Shown here: in pieces, positions 8,123-15,132 of the stretch
How the letters are laid out: each line of letters begins with the position of its first letter
Numbering within the stretch: position 1 is the first letter of the stretch
Origin: Gammaproteobacteria bacterium
GTDB taxonomy: Bacteria; Pseudomonadota; Gammaproteobacteria; GCF-002020875
Assembly: GCA_018648825.1 (NCBI GenBank)
Contig: JABGQL010000028.1
Location: forward strand, 7,125 to 44,987
Direction of reading: 5' to 3'
Length of the DNA stretch: 37,863 nucleotides
Made by a program: the position numbers and the translations under genes
Notes under the pieces: model-generated
What the model saw: the letters and a program-made list of their open reading frames with translations, nothing else
Told to the model about the DNA's origin: nothing
Database searches by the model: none

Positions 8123-9904
8123 ATGGCAAGTCAAATCCGGTTTGGCGACTATCTGAGCAAGGTATCCGTCCAGCACAATGAGATCAACTATAACCAGCTC
8201 ACCCCCACACCGGAGCGTGATTCCGATGGGCAGCTGATCCCCATAAAACCCAAAAAGCTCAGTTTTACCCCTGTAGATATCTACCGTCTGCTAAAACCCT
8301 ATATCAGCGTTCGCATCATGGAGCAGGTACAGGCTGTGGTACCTCTGGGGCTCTATCTGGCACTCTTCCAGATTCTGATGCTACGGGAAAACGTACAAGA
8401 CTCTTGGGTCATCACCATGGGGTTGAGTGCCGTAATCATCGGTCTGATGCTCTTCATGGAAGGATTGAAACTGGGGCTGATGCCCTTTGGTGAAATTATC
8501 GGAAACGGTCTACCCAAAAAATCACCGCTCCCGGTGGTATTGCTGATCGCCTTCCTGCTCGGTATCGGCGTAACCTTTGCAGAACCTGCAATTGGCGCAC
8601 TACAGGCCGTAGGTGCGAGCGTAGATGTCACTAAAGCTCCGTACCTATTCACACTATTGAATGACTGGGCGGGTGTATTGGTGCTGATGGTAGGTGCAGG
8701 CGTTGGCTTGGCCGCAGTACTCGGCGCACTGCGCTTCCTGCGTGGCTGGAGCCTGAAGCCGATGATCTATATGGCACTGGCTCCCACCCTGCTACTTACC
8801 AGTTACATGATGACTGACCCAGATTTGGCCGCCGTATTGGGGCTAGCTTGGGACTGTGGCGCAGTAACCACAGGCCCAGTAACGGTGCCTCTGGTACTCT
8901 CTTTGGGTATCGGTATCGCCTCTGCCTCTGGCAAGGGTGACTCCTCTCTCTCTGGGTTCGGCATTGTGACCTTGGCCTCACTCTTCCCAGTCTTTGCGGT
9001 ATTGGTCCTGACCCTCTTCGTGGCATCAACCACTCCTGTGGATGTCATTATCCAGACAGCACAAGCGAACGCAGCAGCGGCAGCAGCCTCTGTACCACAA
9101 TGGTATGAGCAGACGCCAATGGCTGAGGTGATTGGTGGTTTTCGTGCGATCATTCCTCTGGTCATCTTCCTCTTCATCGTACTGATGGTGGTGCTCAAGG
9201 ATAAGATCAGTCAGCCCGGCATCGTTTTCTACGGTATCTTCCTCGCTGTAACCGGTATGATCATCTTCAGCATCGGCCTAAGCTATGGTCTAGCGAAGCT
9301 TGGAGGGCAGTCTGGAGGCCTAGTACCTGCAGCATTCTCTGAACTCTCTAGCGTAGAGAACTCTCCACTCTATGACTACGCCACAGGTATTGCAGTGGCA
9401 CTGATCTTTGCTTGGTTGCTTGGTTTTGGCGCAACCTTGGCAGAGCCTGCTCTGAATGCCTTAGGTATGACCGTAGAGACTCTGACCAATGGTGCCTTCA
9501 AAAAGAGTACGCTGATGTATGCCGTTGCCTTCGGCGTAGCCACTGGTATCGCCGTGGGTGTTGCCAAGATCATCTACGACATTCCAATTGCAAATCTGTT
9601 GATCCCCGCTTACCTGCTCGGTATCGTCCTCACCTACTTCTCCACTGAGGAGTTCGTGAACGTAGCCTGGGATAGCGCTGGCGTGACCACCGGCCCAGTA
9701 ACCGTACCTCTGGTACTGGCCATGGGGTTGGGTTTTGGTAATGCAGTAGATGCAGTGGATGGCTTCGGCATCCTCTCCACGGCCTCAATTGGCCCGATCC
9801 TCTCTGTCATGACCGTGGGCCTCTGGGTTCAGTTCCAGGCCCGCCGTGCAGAACAACAAGAAAATGATTTAACACAAGCAGCTGTAACAGGAGAAAGCGC
9901 ATGA
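8123..9904 (+). CDS. DUF1538 integral membrane protein, putative transporter
   Basis: A 593-residue polytopic membrane protein with two DUF1538 repeats. Each half has the same two signatures: FAEPAIGAL (152-160) and WDCGAVTTGPVTVP (243-256) in the first, LAEPALNAL (439-447) and WDSAGVTTGPVTVP (516-529) in the second. The internal duplication and re-entrant-looking TTGPVTVP motifs resemble inverted-repeat secondary transporters, although no substrate is established for the family. About twelve or more hydrophobic segments are visible, with a hydrophilic N-terminal tail of about 60 residues. The gene starts at 8123 behind AGGAAG and overlaps the first P-II-like gene by four bases (ATGA). That coupling suggests the P-II-like proteins bind and gate the transporter, as GlnK does for AmtB and SbtB for SbtA. 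Alternative: a channel rather than a carrier. Confidence 0.88.
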   Translation: MASQIRFGDYLSKVSVQHNEINYNQLTPTPERDSDGQLIPIKPKKLSFTPVDIYRLLKPYISVRIMEQVQAVVPLGLYLALFQILMLRENVQDSWVITMGLSAVIIGLMLFMEGLKLGLMPFGEIIGNGLPKKSPLPVVLLIAFLLGIGVTFAEPAIGALQAVGASVDVTKAPYLFTLLNDWAGVLVLMVGAGVGLAAVLGALRFLRGWSLKPMIYMALAPTLLLTSYMMTDPDLAAVLGLAWDCGAVTTGPVTVPLVLSLGIGIASASGKGDSSLSGFGIVTLASLFPVFAVLVLTLFVASTTPVDVIIQTAQANAAAAAASVPQWYEQTPMAEVIGGFRAIIPLVIFLFIVLMVVLKDKISQPGIVFYGIFLAVTGMIIFSIGLSYGLAKLGGQSGGLVPAAFSELSSVENSPLYDYATGIAVALIFAWLLGFGATLAEPALNALGMTVETLTNGAFKKSTLMYAVAFGVATGIAVGVAKIIYDIPIANLLIPAYLLGIVLTYFSTEEFVNVAWDSAGVTTGPVTVPLVLAMGLGFGNAVDAVDGFGILSTASIGPILSVMTVGLWVQFQARRAEQQENDLTQAAVTGESA

Positions 9905-10257
9905 GTGCTCGTAATATTACTTACCTTACCGACGTTTCATTGATTACCTGCATCGTGCAGCGTGGCAACGCGGACGCCATCATCAAAGCCGCTCAAGAGG
10001 CCGGAGCACAGGGTGCTACGGTTAACTTTGCGAAGGGCAGCGGAATTCGTGAGCGTATGGGGATTCTCGGTGTTGCAGTTGAGGTCGACAAGGAGATTAT
10101 TCAGGTGATTGTCTCTACCGAGCAGCAGGAGCTGATCTTCGAGCAGATGTACTTAGCTGGCGAGCTGGACACCCCGGGAATGGGAATTATGTACACCACT
10201 CCTCTCGACAAGGCAGCCACATATATTCCAGCCGAACTGGTCGAAAAACTCTCATAA
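9901..10257 (+). CDS. P-II-family signalling protein, DUF1538 partner 1
   Basis: A 118-residue P-II-like protein. After the first strand (SLITCIVQRGNADAIIKAAQ) comes GAQGATVNFAKGSGIRERM at 36-54, which occupies the T-loop region, then ILGVAVEVDKEIIQVIV, the strand that in P-II proteins carries the nucleotide-binding lysine. The C-terminal part (ELDTPGMGIMYTTPL) matches the P-II C-loop area. It lacks the GlnB/GlnK uridylylation-site tyrosine pattern, so it is probably not a target of GlnD. It overlaps the DUF1538 gene by ATGA and has a good ribosome-binding site (GGAGAAAGCGC before the ATG), which implies coupled synthesis with the membrane protein. The predicted role is a trimeric nucleotide sensor controlling DUF1538; the effector (ATP/ADP, AMP, cAMP or another) cannot be read from sequence. 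Confidence 0.83.
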   Translation: MSARNITYLTDVSLITCIVQRGNADAIIKAAQEAGAQGATVNFAKGSGIRERMGILGVAVEVDKEIIQVIVSTEQQELIFEQMYLAGELDTPGMGIMYTTPLDKAATYIPAELVEKLS

Positions 10258-10270
10258 CCGAGGCGCATCA

Positions 10271-10576
10271 ATGAATATTGAAACCAACAATAAACTGATC
10301 ACCTGTCTGATCCCTAAGGGGGAGGGTGTTGCAGCCATCACCGCGCTCAAGGATGAGAAGCAGATCAACAGCGCCAATGTCTATGGTGGACGTAGTAGTC
10401 TGTTCCAGATTGCTGGCAATGACATGGAGTCCGAGACGCTGGCGGTAGTGGTTGTGGAGGATCGCGCAGATGAGATCTTCGATTTCCTCTATGAGAAGTT
10501 GGAGATTGGCCGCCACAACCATGGCATTATCTTTCAAAACCCGCTAGCCAGCAGCACCGAGTTCAAGCTCTCATAA
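10271..10576 (+). CDS. P-II-like signalling protein, DUF1538 partner 2
   Basis: A 101-residue second P-II-like protein, 13 bp after the first and read in the same direction with GAGG upstream of its ATG. The fold signature is LITCLIPKGEGVAAITALKDE, then INSANVYGGRSSLFQIAG (T-loop region), the central strand ETLAVVVVEDRADEIFDFLY, and a C-terminal GRHNHGIIFQNPL. It differs strongly from its neighbour, especially in the T-loop and in having HNHGIIF near the C-loop, so it is not a recent duplication. The operon ends here with a strong terminator. It may form a hetero-complex with the first P-II-like protein or act on the second DUF1538 repeat; both are inference. Confidence 0.78.
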   Translation: MNIETNNKLITCLIPKGEGVAAITALKDEKQINSANVYGGRSSLFQIAGNDMESETLAVVVVEDRADEIFDFLYEKLEIGRHNHGIIFQNPLASSTEFKLS

Positions 10577-10598
10577 ACTGCTGTTTTAGCTGAACCAT

Positions 10599-10631
10599 AA
10601 AAAACCTCAGTGTAATAACTGAGGTTTTTTT
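10599..10631. terminator. Bidirectional intrinsic terminator
   Basis: CCTCAG (10605-10610) pairs with CTGAGG (10619-10624) around an eight-base loop, flanked by an A-run and a T-run of six to seven bases. It can end the DUF1538/P-II operon on the plus strand and the pentapeptide-repeat operon arriving on the minus strand. Confidence 0.92.
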
Positions 10632-10653
10632 ATGCTCCACCTCATCCCCACAT

Positions 10654-11265
10654 CTACTTCCACCCTTTAGCAAACAAAGTCTTCTTTGCCTTACGCTTCC
10701 CCTTTACAGCCCCCAGTTTGGCTCCTGTAAAATCTGCCCCATCAACATTGGCTCCTGCAAGGTTTGAACTTCCGAGATCTACACCTCTAAAATCGGTCCA
10801 ACTCAAATCGGCACCAGAGAAATCCACCCCTTTCACTTTGGCTCCACGAAAATCTGCTGCTGCAAAGTCTGCCTTGCTGAAGTTAGAGTAGGAGAGGTCA
10901 ACCTTGGAGAAGTTAAGCCCATACCCTTTCACCCCTTTGCCCGTGACCCCATTCATATTCGCGCCCGTTAGAGTTGCCCCCGCAAGCATCACTTTATTGA
11001 GTATGGCCATCTTCAGTGTTGCATTACTGAGATCCGCTTTCTTCATGTTCGACTTAGAGAAGTTTTTACGCCCTAGGTTGGCCTTAATAAAGACTGCTCC
11101 GCTGAGGTCACACCCTTTACAGACCTTCTTTTTTTTCGCCTTTTTCACATCTTTAGGGGAAGCCGCCCATGAGGTTGAGTCGACCACCGCCCCCCCCATC
11201 AGCAGCAGTGTCACAAGCGCTGTAAACAGAACACCACGCCTACGTTTCATACTTGATAACCTCAT
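10654..11265 (-). CDS. Exported pentapeptide-repeat protein
   Basis: A 203-residue protein (or 198 from the second ATG at 11250). A signal peptide covers about residues 6-34 (MKRRRGVLFTALVTLLL, ending SWAA). After a lysine-rich, two-cysteine segment (KVCKGCDLSG) come roughly 25 pentapeptide repeats of the A(D/N)Lxx type, such as ANLGRKNFSKSNMKKADLSN and ADFRGAKVKGVDFSGADLSW, predicted to form a right-handed beta helix. A basic tail (KGKRKAKKT) ends it. Both starts have possible ribosome-binding sites (AAGGTG for 11265, GAGG for 11250); the first lies only 12 bp after the MotB-like gene, which favours translational coupling. Its place downstream of the stator-like pair suggests an envelope partner, but no function can be assigned. 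The export signal makes a gyrase-protecting Qnr role unlikely. Confidence 0.82.
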   Translation of the reverse strand: MRLSSMKRRRGVLFTALVTLLLMGGAVVDSTSWAASPKDVKKAKKKKVCKGCDLSGAVFIKANLGRKNFSKSNMKKADLSNATLKMAILNKVMLAGATLTGANMNGVTGKGVKGYGLNFSKVDLSYSNFSKADFAAADFRGAKVKGVDFSGADLSWTDFRGVDLGSSNLAGANVDGADFTGAKLGAVKGKRKAKKTLFAKGWK

Positions 11266-11277
11266 TATAAAAACACC

Positions 11278-12123
11278 TTAACTATCCTTCTTTTTACTCT
11301 TCTTCTTTTTCTTCTTCCGCTTCTTCTTTTTATCTACACGCTTTCCACTCTTAACTTTGACTCGCCCCTTCCATGCGGGTGCATTTTCATCATCTTCTTC
11401 AAACTTGACCTGCTTATCTACCTTAATGATAACACGACGATTTTCTGCCTGATTTGCCTTAATCGGTTTACCTCTCTTGTTTCGATTAGGCACCTTGGGC
11501 TTGGAGTCTGCAAAAGCTGCGGCCTTGACCCGCTTTGCATCCATCCCATGATCTGTCATAAATTTCAGCACATTGATTGCACGTACTGAGGAGAGCTCCC
11601 AGTTGGAGGGGAATTTTGCGGTGTGGATAGGGTCGTCATCGGTATGCCCCTGCACCTCCATCTGCGCCCCATCCACAGCTGCAATGGTTTGGGCCAGCTG
11701 AGTCAATACCGGTTTAATGGTGCGCTGCAGTGTGGCCGAGCCACTGGTAAAGAGGGAGTTATTCGCCAGCTCAAGCTCAAACCCTCCCGGTGTCTCCTTG
11801 ACCTTAACAAACTCTTCAACACCACGCTCGGAGACCATATCTTTGACTGCATCCATCGCCTTTGCAGCGGCATCTTTTTTCTTCTTTGACTCTTTCTCTT
11901 CAGCACTCTCACCAACCGGAGACTCATGAATGGCTGGGACTGCAATACGGGCAAAAGCGTCCTTCATCCCCTCCGATACCTGACCAAATTTAATGGGGTC
12001 CCAGTGTGCTGTTGCAAGCAGCATCACAAAGAAGGCCATGAGCAGAGACATCATATCCGCAAATGTTCCCATCAGCTCATCAGGATCTTCACATACCTCA
12101 CATTCTGGACATTTTTTAGCCAT
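11278..12123 (-). CDS. MotB/PomB-like protein with OmpA peptidoglycan-binding domain
   Basis: A 281-residue stator B subunit. A cysteine-rich start (CPECEVC) leads to one membrane helix with the family motif GTFADMMSLLMAFFVMLLA (19-37). D23 is the ion-binding aspartate, equivalent to D32 of E. coli MotB. The OmpA-like domain covers about 115-240, with VQGHTDDDPIHT and ELSSVRAINVLKFM, then NRRVIIKV. The last 20 or so residues are almost wholly lysine and arginine (KKKKRKKKKKKSKKKDS), an unusual tail for a periplasmic domain. The gene follows the MotA-like gene by 36 bp. Such pairs drive flagellar rotation, but no flagellar or chemotaxis gene is present here; gliding, surface sensing or another envelope role is possible. 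The ZorB alternative was considered and set aside because the A subunit is short and no ZorC or ZorD gene follows. Confidence 0.88.
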   Translation of the reverse strand: MAKKCPECEVCEDPDELMGTFADMMSLLMAFFVMLLATAHWDPIKFGQVSEGMKDAFARIAVPAIHESPVGESAEEKESKKKKDAAAKAMDAVKDMVSERGVEEFVKVKETPGGFELELANNSLFTSGSATLQRTIKPVLTQLAQTIAAVDGAQMEVQGHTDDDPIHTAKFPSNWELSSVRAINVLKFMTDHGMDAKRVKAAAFADSKPKVPNRNKRGKPIKANQAENRRVIIKVDKQVKFEEDDENAPAWKGRVKVKSGKRVDKKKKRKKKKKKSKKKDS

Positions 12124-12159
12124 TATATTGAGTCCGTCACTCTATTCATTCGCTACTGA

Positions 12160-12942
12160 CTAGTCAGCCACGTCAAACCAGGCCGCTGGAGCCAGATAGC
12201 TATTGAGCCTGTCTTGAATTTCACGCCCCGGCTTCTGATCTGCCAACATAATAAAACCTTCAACCAGCAACATATTACGAAAACGGATCATCTCCTCTTT
12301 CTGCTGCAACTTCTCAGCTGCTGGCAAAAAGATCATCTGTGCAAAAATCACTCCGTAAAGGGTCGTCAACATCGCAACCGCCATACCAGCACCGAGTGCC
12401 GCAGGGTCACCACCCATATTACCCAACATCAGCACCAACCCCACCAGTGTTCCGATCATTCCGTAAGCTGGTGAAAGGGTAGACATCTTCTTCAACACAG
12501 CCACTTGAAGGGTATTTCGCTGAAATGAGGTGGCGTTTGCAGTCTCCAACAGTTCACGCAACTCCTCTCCCTTGTAATTAGAGAGGACAAATTTTCCACC
12601 TACTGCAAGAAAGGCATCGGTAGTATCCCCACCCATCTCTTGCTCCAGCGCAACGACTCCCTGGGTCTGTACTACCTTGGCCCAGCCAATCATCCGCTCT
12701 ACATCTCCCAACAGGGTAAAGAAAGTTACCGTACTGGCCTGAAACTGAGAGACCATGGCTCCAAAGGCACGGTTCACATAAATGGGCTGGAAGGACATAT
12801 AGGCACCTGCAATCGCACCACCACACACAATAGCCAAACTCGGAAGATCCACGAACACGGCGGGATTATCCGTACTACTGAGAATGGCCCCGAAAAAGAT
12901 TCCGAAGCCACCCAAAATACCAAATAATGTTCCTAACGACAT
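12160..12942 (-). CDS. MotA/PomA-like stator subunit
   Basis: A 260-residue four-helix membrane protein of the MotA/TolQ/ExbB proton-channel family, close in length to PomA (about 253) and shorter than E. coli MotA (295). Helices lie at about 5-22, 34-52, 155-177 and 186-207. The signature of helix 3 is LSPAYGMIGTLVGLVLMLGN (157-176), with the channel proline P158, followed by GAGMAVAMLTTLYGV in helix 4. The short helix 2-3 loop carries the charged cytoplasmic region expected to contact a rotor. GAGGG precedes the ATG by nine bases. It is the first gene of a three-gene unit with the MotB-like and pentapeptide-repeat genes. Whether H+ or Na+ flows cannot be decided, though the short form favours the PomA-type branch. 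The 207-bp gap upstream (12943-13149) holds no gene. Confidence 0.9.
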   Translation of the reverse strand: MSLGTLFGILGGFGIFFGAILSSTDNPAVFVDLPSLAIVCGGAIAGAYMSFQPIYVNRAFGAMVSQFQASTVTFFTLLGDVERMIGWAKVVQTQGVVALEQEMGGDTTDAFLAVGGKFVLSNYKGEELRELLETANATSFQRNTLQVAVLKKMSTLSPAYGMIGTLVGLVLMLGNMGGDPAALGAGMAVAMLTTLYGVIFAQMIFLPAAEKLQQKEEMIRFRNMLLVEGFIMLADQKPGREIQDRLNSYLAPAAWFDVAD

Positions 12943-13113
12943 AACACTACACCCTCTGTTTAATTATGTTGCTGCGCCTCAACACCATCCCTCAATACCA
13001 TCGATGTTTTCTTGACGCTTCCTATACGGTGAACCATAAAGCATAAACCATGCCACAGCAAAAATCTTTTTACATACAGATAGTTATAAAAAACCATTCC
13101 AAAATAGAACAGC

Positions 13114-13140
13114 AAAAAAGGGAAGCCACCTTAGCGACCC
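13114..13140 (-). terminator. Probable intrinsic terminator of the HyuB/cNMP-binding operon
   Basis: Read on the minus strand, 13140-13120 forms GGG..GCTA with GGC..CCC, an imperfect stem with a two-pair internal mismatch, followed by TTTTTT (13119-13114). It lies 10 bp beyond the stop of the cNMP-binding gene. The stem is weaker than the others in the window. Confidence 0.5.
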
Positions 13141-13149
13141 CCCTCTCCA

Positions 13150-13506
13150 TTAATTCGTCTTCTCTTGCAACATTCTCTGCATTCGTCGAATCAGGCTAAT
13201 AACAATTGCACGCATGATTGGCGGGCTTTTACCCAGCATCATGTTCACATCTTTTCGAGTCACCTGCATAATCTCGGTGTACTCCTTGGCCCGAATTGTT
13301 GCACTACGCTTATCATCGGCAGAGAGAATAGCCAACTCACCAAAAACTTCTCCCTTGCCCAGCTCAGCCAACACCAAGCGCTCACCATCTTTCTGCTCAA
13401 TATAGACTTCAACCGAACCTTGCCGAATAACGCCAGCCCACTCTCCACGCACTCCTTGCTTGAAGACCTCTTCATTCGCTGAATATTTCTTTAACGTTGC
13501 CGCCAT
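13150..13506 (-). CDS. Stand-alone cyclic-nucleotide-binding domain protein
   Basis: A 118-residue protein consisting of one cNMP-binding domain and a short basic helix. The phosphate-binding cassette is intact: VFGELAILSADDKRSATI, with E57 for the ribose hydroxyl and R67 for the cyclic phosphate. The preceding beta roll (GEWAGVIRQGSVEVYIEQKDG) is typical. There is no DNA-binding helix-turn-helix, so this is not a CRP-type regulator; it probably acts by protein-protein contact. It is the last gene of a minus-strand unit, 22 bp after hyuB. The CHASE2 adenylate cyclase at 522-2657 could supply its ligand. The partner protein is unknown; the metallo-beta-lactamase protein upstream, itself with cNMP-binding-like domains, is the nearest candidate. 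Confidence 0.88.
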   Translation of the reverse strand: MAATLKKYSANEEVFKQGVRGEWAGVIRQGSVEVYIEQKDGERLVLAELGKGEVFGELAILSADDKRSATIRAKEYTEIMQVTRKDVNMMLGKSPPIMRAIVISLIRRMQRMLQEKTN

Positions 13507-13528
13507 GATTGTCTCTCAATTATTTATT

Positions 13529-15079
13529 CTAATTCTTCTTTAATGTGGCAGTACCGAAGCCACCACCACCTGGAGTATTTATCGTCAACTGTTGGCCCGC
13601 CTTTACTTGAACCGTGCATTTTGAGGAGAGCCTTAGGTTATCCAGCCAATTTTCTCCTGACAGGCCAGCCTCACCACCACTCCCCCCCCAAGGGCGATGC
13701 AGTCTACGTTCCGTCAACAGTGTCACGCTACTCTCCTGTAGAAAGTGGAACCCTCGAACAACTCCATCACCACCACAGTGCTCACCTTTCCCACCAGAGC
13801 CTCGACGTAGGCTGTATTCAGTCACCCGTAGCGGCGCACTCATCTCCAGCACCTCTATCGGCGTATTGAGAGTATTGGTCATATGGGTCTGCACTGCAGA
13901 GAGTCCAAAGCCTCTCTGGCTCGCCCCCATTCCACCACCAATGGTCTCATAATAGTCCCAATGGTGGCCGCCTACACGCCCGCCCATCGCCAGGTTATTC
14001 ATTGAGCCTTGACTGGCCGCCGCCATCTGCTGGGGAATGGCCTGCGCCAGCGCTCCCATCACCACATCCACAATCCGGCTGCTGGTCTCCACATTACCCG
14101 CGGCAACCGCTGCAGGACGGCGAGCATGAAGCAATGACCCTTTAGTGGCTTGAATGGAGATTGCGCGGAAGCTACCCGCAGCAGCCGGTGTCTGCGCTGG
14201 CATCAGGGCACGGAATACATAGTAGACCGCAGCCGCAGCAACTGAGAGTGGGCAGTTGATATTCCCGGCAGTCTGCGCTGCAGTACCACTAAAATCAACC
14301 ATTACACGCCCCTGCTCAACTACAATAGATACCTGAATCGGCAGAGAGTGATTCCCTTGCCCATCATCATCCATCACATCCTCGAAGCGGTAACACCCCT
14401 CTGGAATGGCTCGCAGTGACTCTGCCGCCAACTGTTCCGCATATCGATTCAGCGCCTCTAACCCCTCTTGATAACCCTCCACACCCTGCTCTGCAATCCA
14501 CTGCTGCAGACGCTGCACACCCGCCCGATTGGCACTGATCTGCGCCTCAAAGTCCCCTTGAGATAACTCAGGATTACGCAGCTGAGAGAGCAGCTGCTGG
14601 TAAAAATCTTTCTGAATCTCCCCGGCCTTAAGCAGATAGGTGGGGGGGATCACCACCCCCTCCTCCTCTAGGCTTGAGGAGATCGGCATAGAGCCTGGGC
14701 TTTTAGCACCAATATCGGCATGGTGGGCTCGATTCACCACAAAGCCAAGCAGCTGCTCTTCGACCAACAGGGGGGAGATCATGGTGACATCCGGCAGATG
14801 TGTTCCACCCATAAAGGGGTCATTAACAATCACCAAATCTCCGGCATGCCACTCCATACGAGAGACAATCTCCCGCATGGCGAAGGCCATACTGCCCAGA
14901 TGGACCGGAATGTGAGCAGCCTGAGCAGACAACTCACCCGCTGCATCAAAGATAGCGCAGGAGTAGTCCAAACGGTCTCGGATATTGGGCGAAAATGCGG
15001 ATCGGCGCAATACAGCGCCCATCTCATCACACACCGCCTCTATTCTGCTGGAAAAAATTGTAAGCTCTATCGCATCCAT
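13529..15079 (-). CDS. hyuB: Hydantoinase B / 5-oxoprolinase-type subunit
   Basis: A 516-residue HyuB-family protein, the usual length for the B subunit of ATP-dependent hydantoinase, N-methylhydantoinase or acetone-carboxylase-like complexes. Recognisable stretches are the N-terminal IFSSRIEAVCDEMGAVLRRS, GDLVIVNDPFMGGTHLPDV, VVNRAHHADIGAKSPGSMP (a metal-site region), and the glycine-rich C-terminal RRGSGGKGEHCGGDGV and NTPGGGGFG. Its normal partner HyuA is not adjacent: the gene upstream is the metallo-beta-lactamase protein (53 bp away) and the one downstream is a cNMP-binding protein. It is therefore an orphan B subunit here; HyuA may be encoded elsewhere. The exact substrate cannot be named. 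The ATG at 15079 starts directly at the family N-terminus. Confidence 0.9.
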   Translation of the reverse strand: MDAIELTIFSSRIEAVCDEMGAVLRRSAFSPNIRDRLDYSCAIFDAAGELSAQAAHIPVHLGSMAFAMREIVSRMEWHAGDLVIVNDPFMGGTHLPDVTMISPLLVEEQLLGFVVNRAHHADIGAKSPGSMPISSSLEEEGVVIPPTYLLKAGEIQKDFYQQLLSQLRNPELSQGDFEAQISANRAGVQRLQQWIAEQGVEGYQEGLEALNRYAEQLAAESLRAIPEGCYRFEDVMDDDGQGNHSLPIQVSIVVEQGRVMVDFSGTAAQTAGNINCPLSVAAAAVYYVFRALMPAQTPAAAGSFRAISIQATKGSLLHARRPAAVAAGNVETSSRIVDVVMGALAQAIPQQMAAASQGSMNNLAMGGRVGGHHWDYYETIGGGMGASQRGFGLSAVQTHMTNTLNTPIEVLEMSAPLRVTEYSLRRGSGGKGEHCGGDGVVRGFHFLQESSVTLLTERRLHRPWGGSGGEAGLSGENWLDNLRLSSKCTVQVKAGQQLTINTPGGGGFGTATLKKN

Positions 15080-15132
15080 AAAGTCGCGAACGCTACCGTC
15101 TCAAAACAAGGTTGTCGGAGTACTGGGAAATC

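Noticed and set aside
11278-12942. MotA/MotB-like pair as the ZorAB part of a Zorya defence system
   Set aside because: ZorA has a long cytoplasmic tail and is followed by zorC/zorD or zorE. Here the A subunit has PomA length and the next gene is a pentapeptide-repeat protein.
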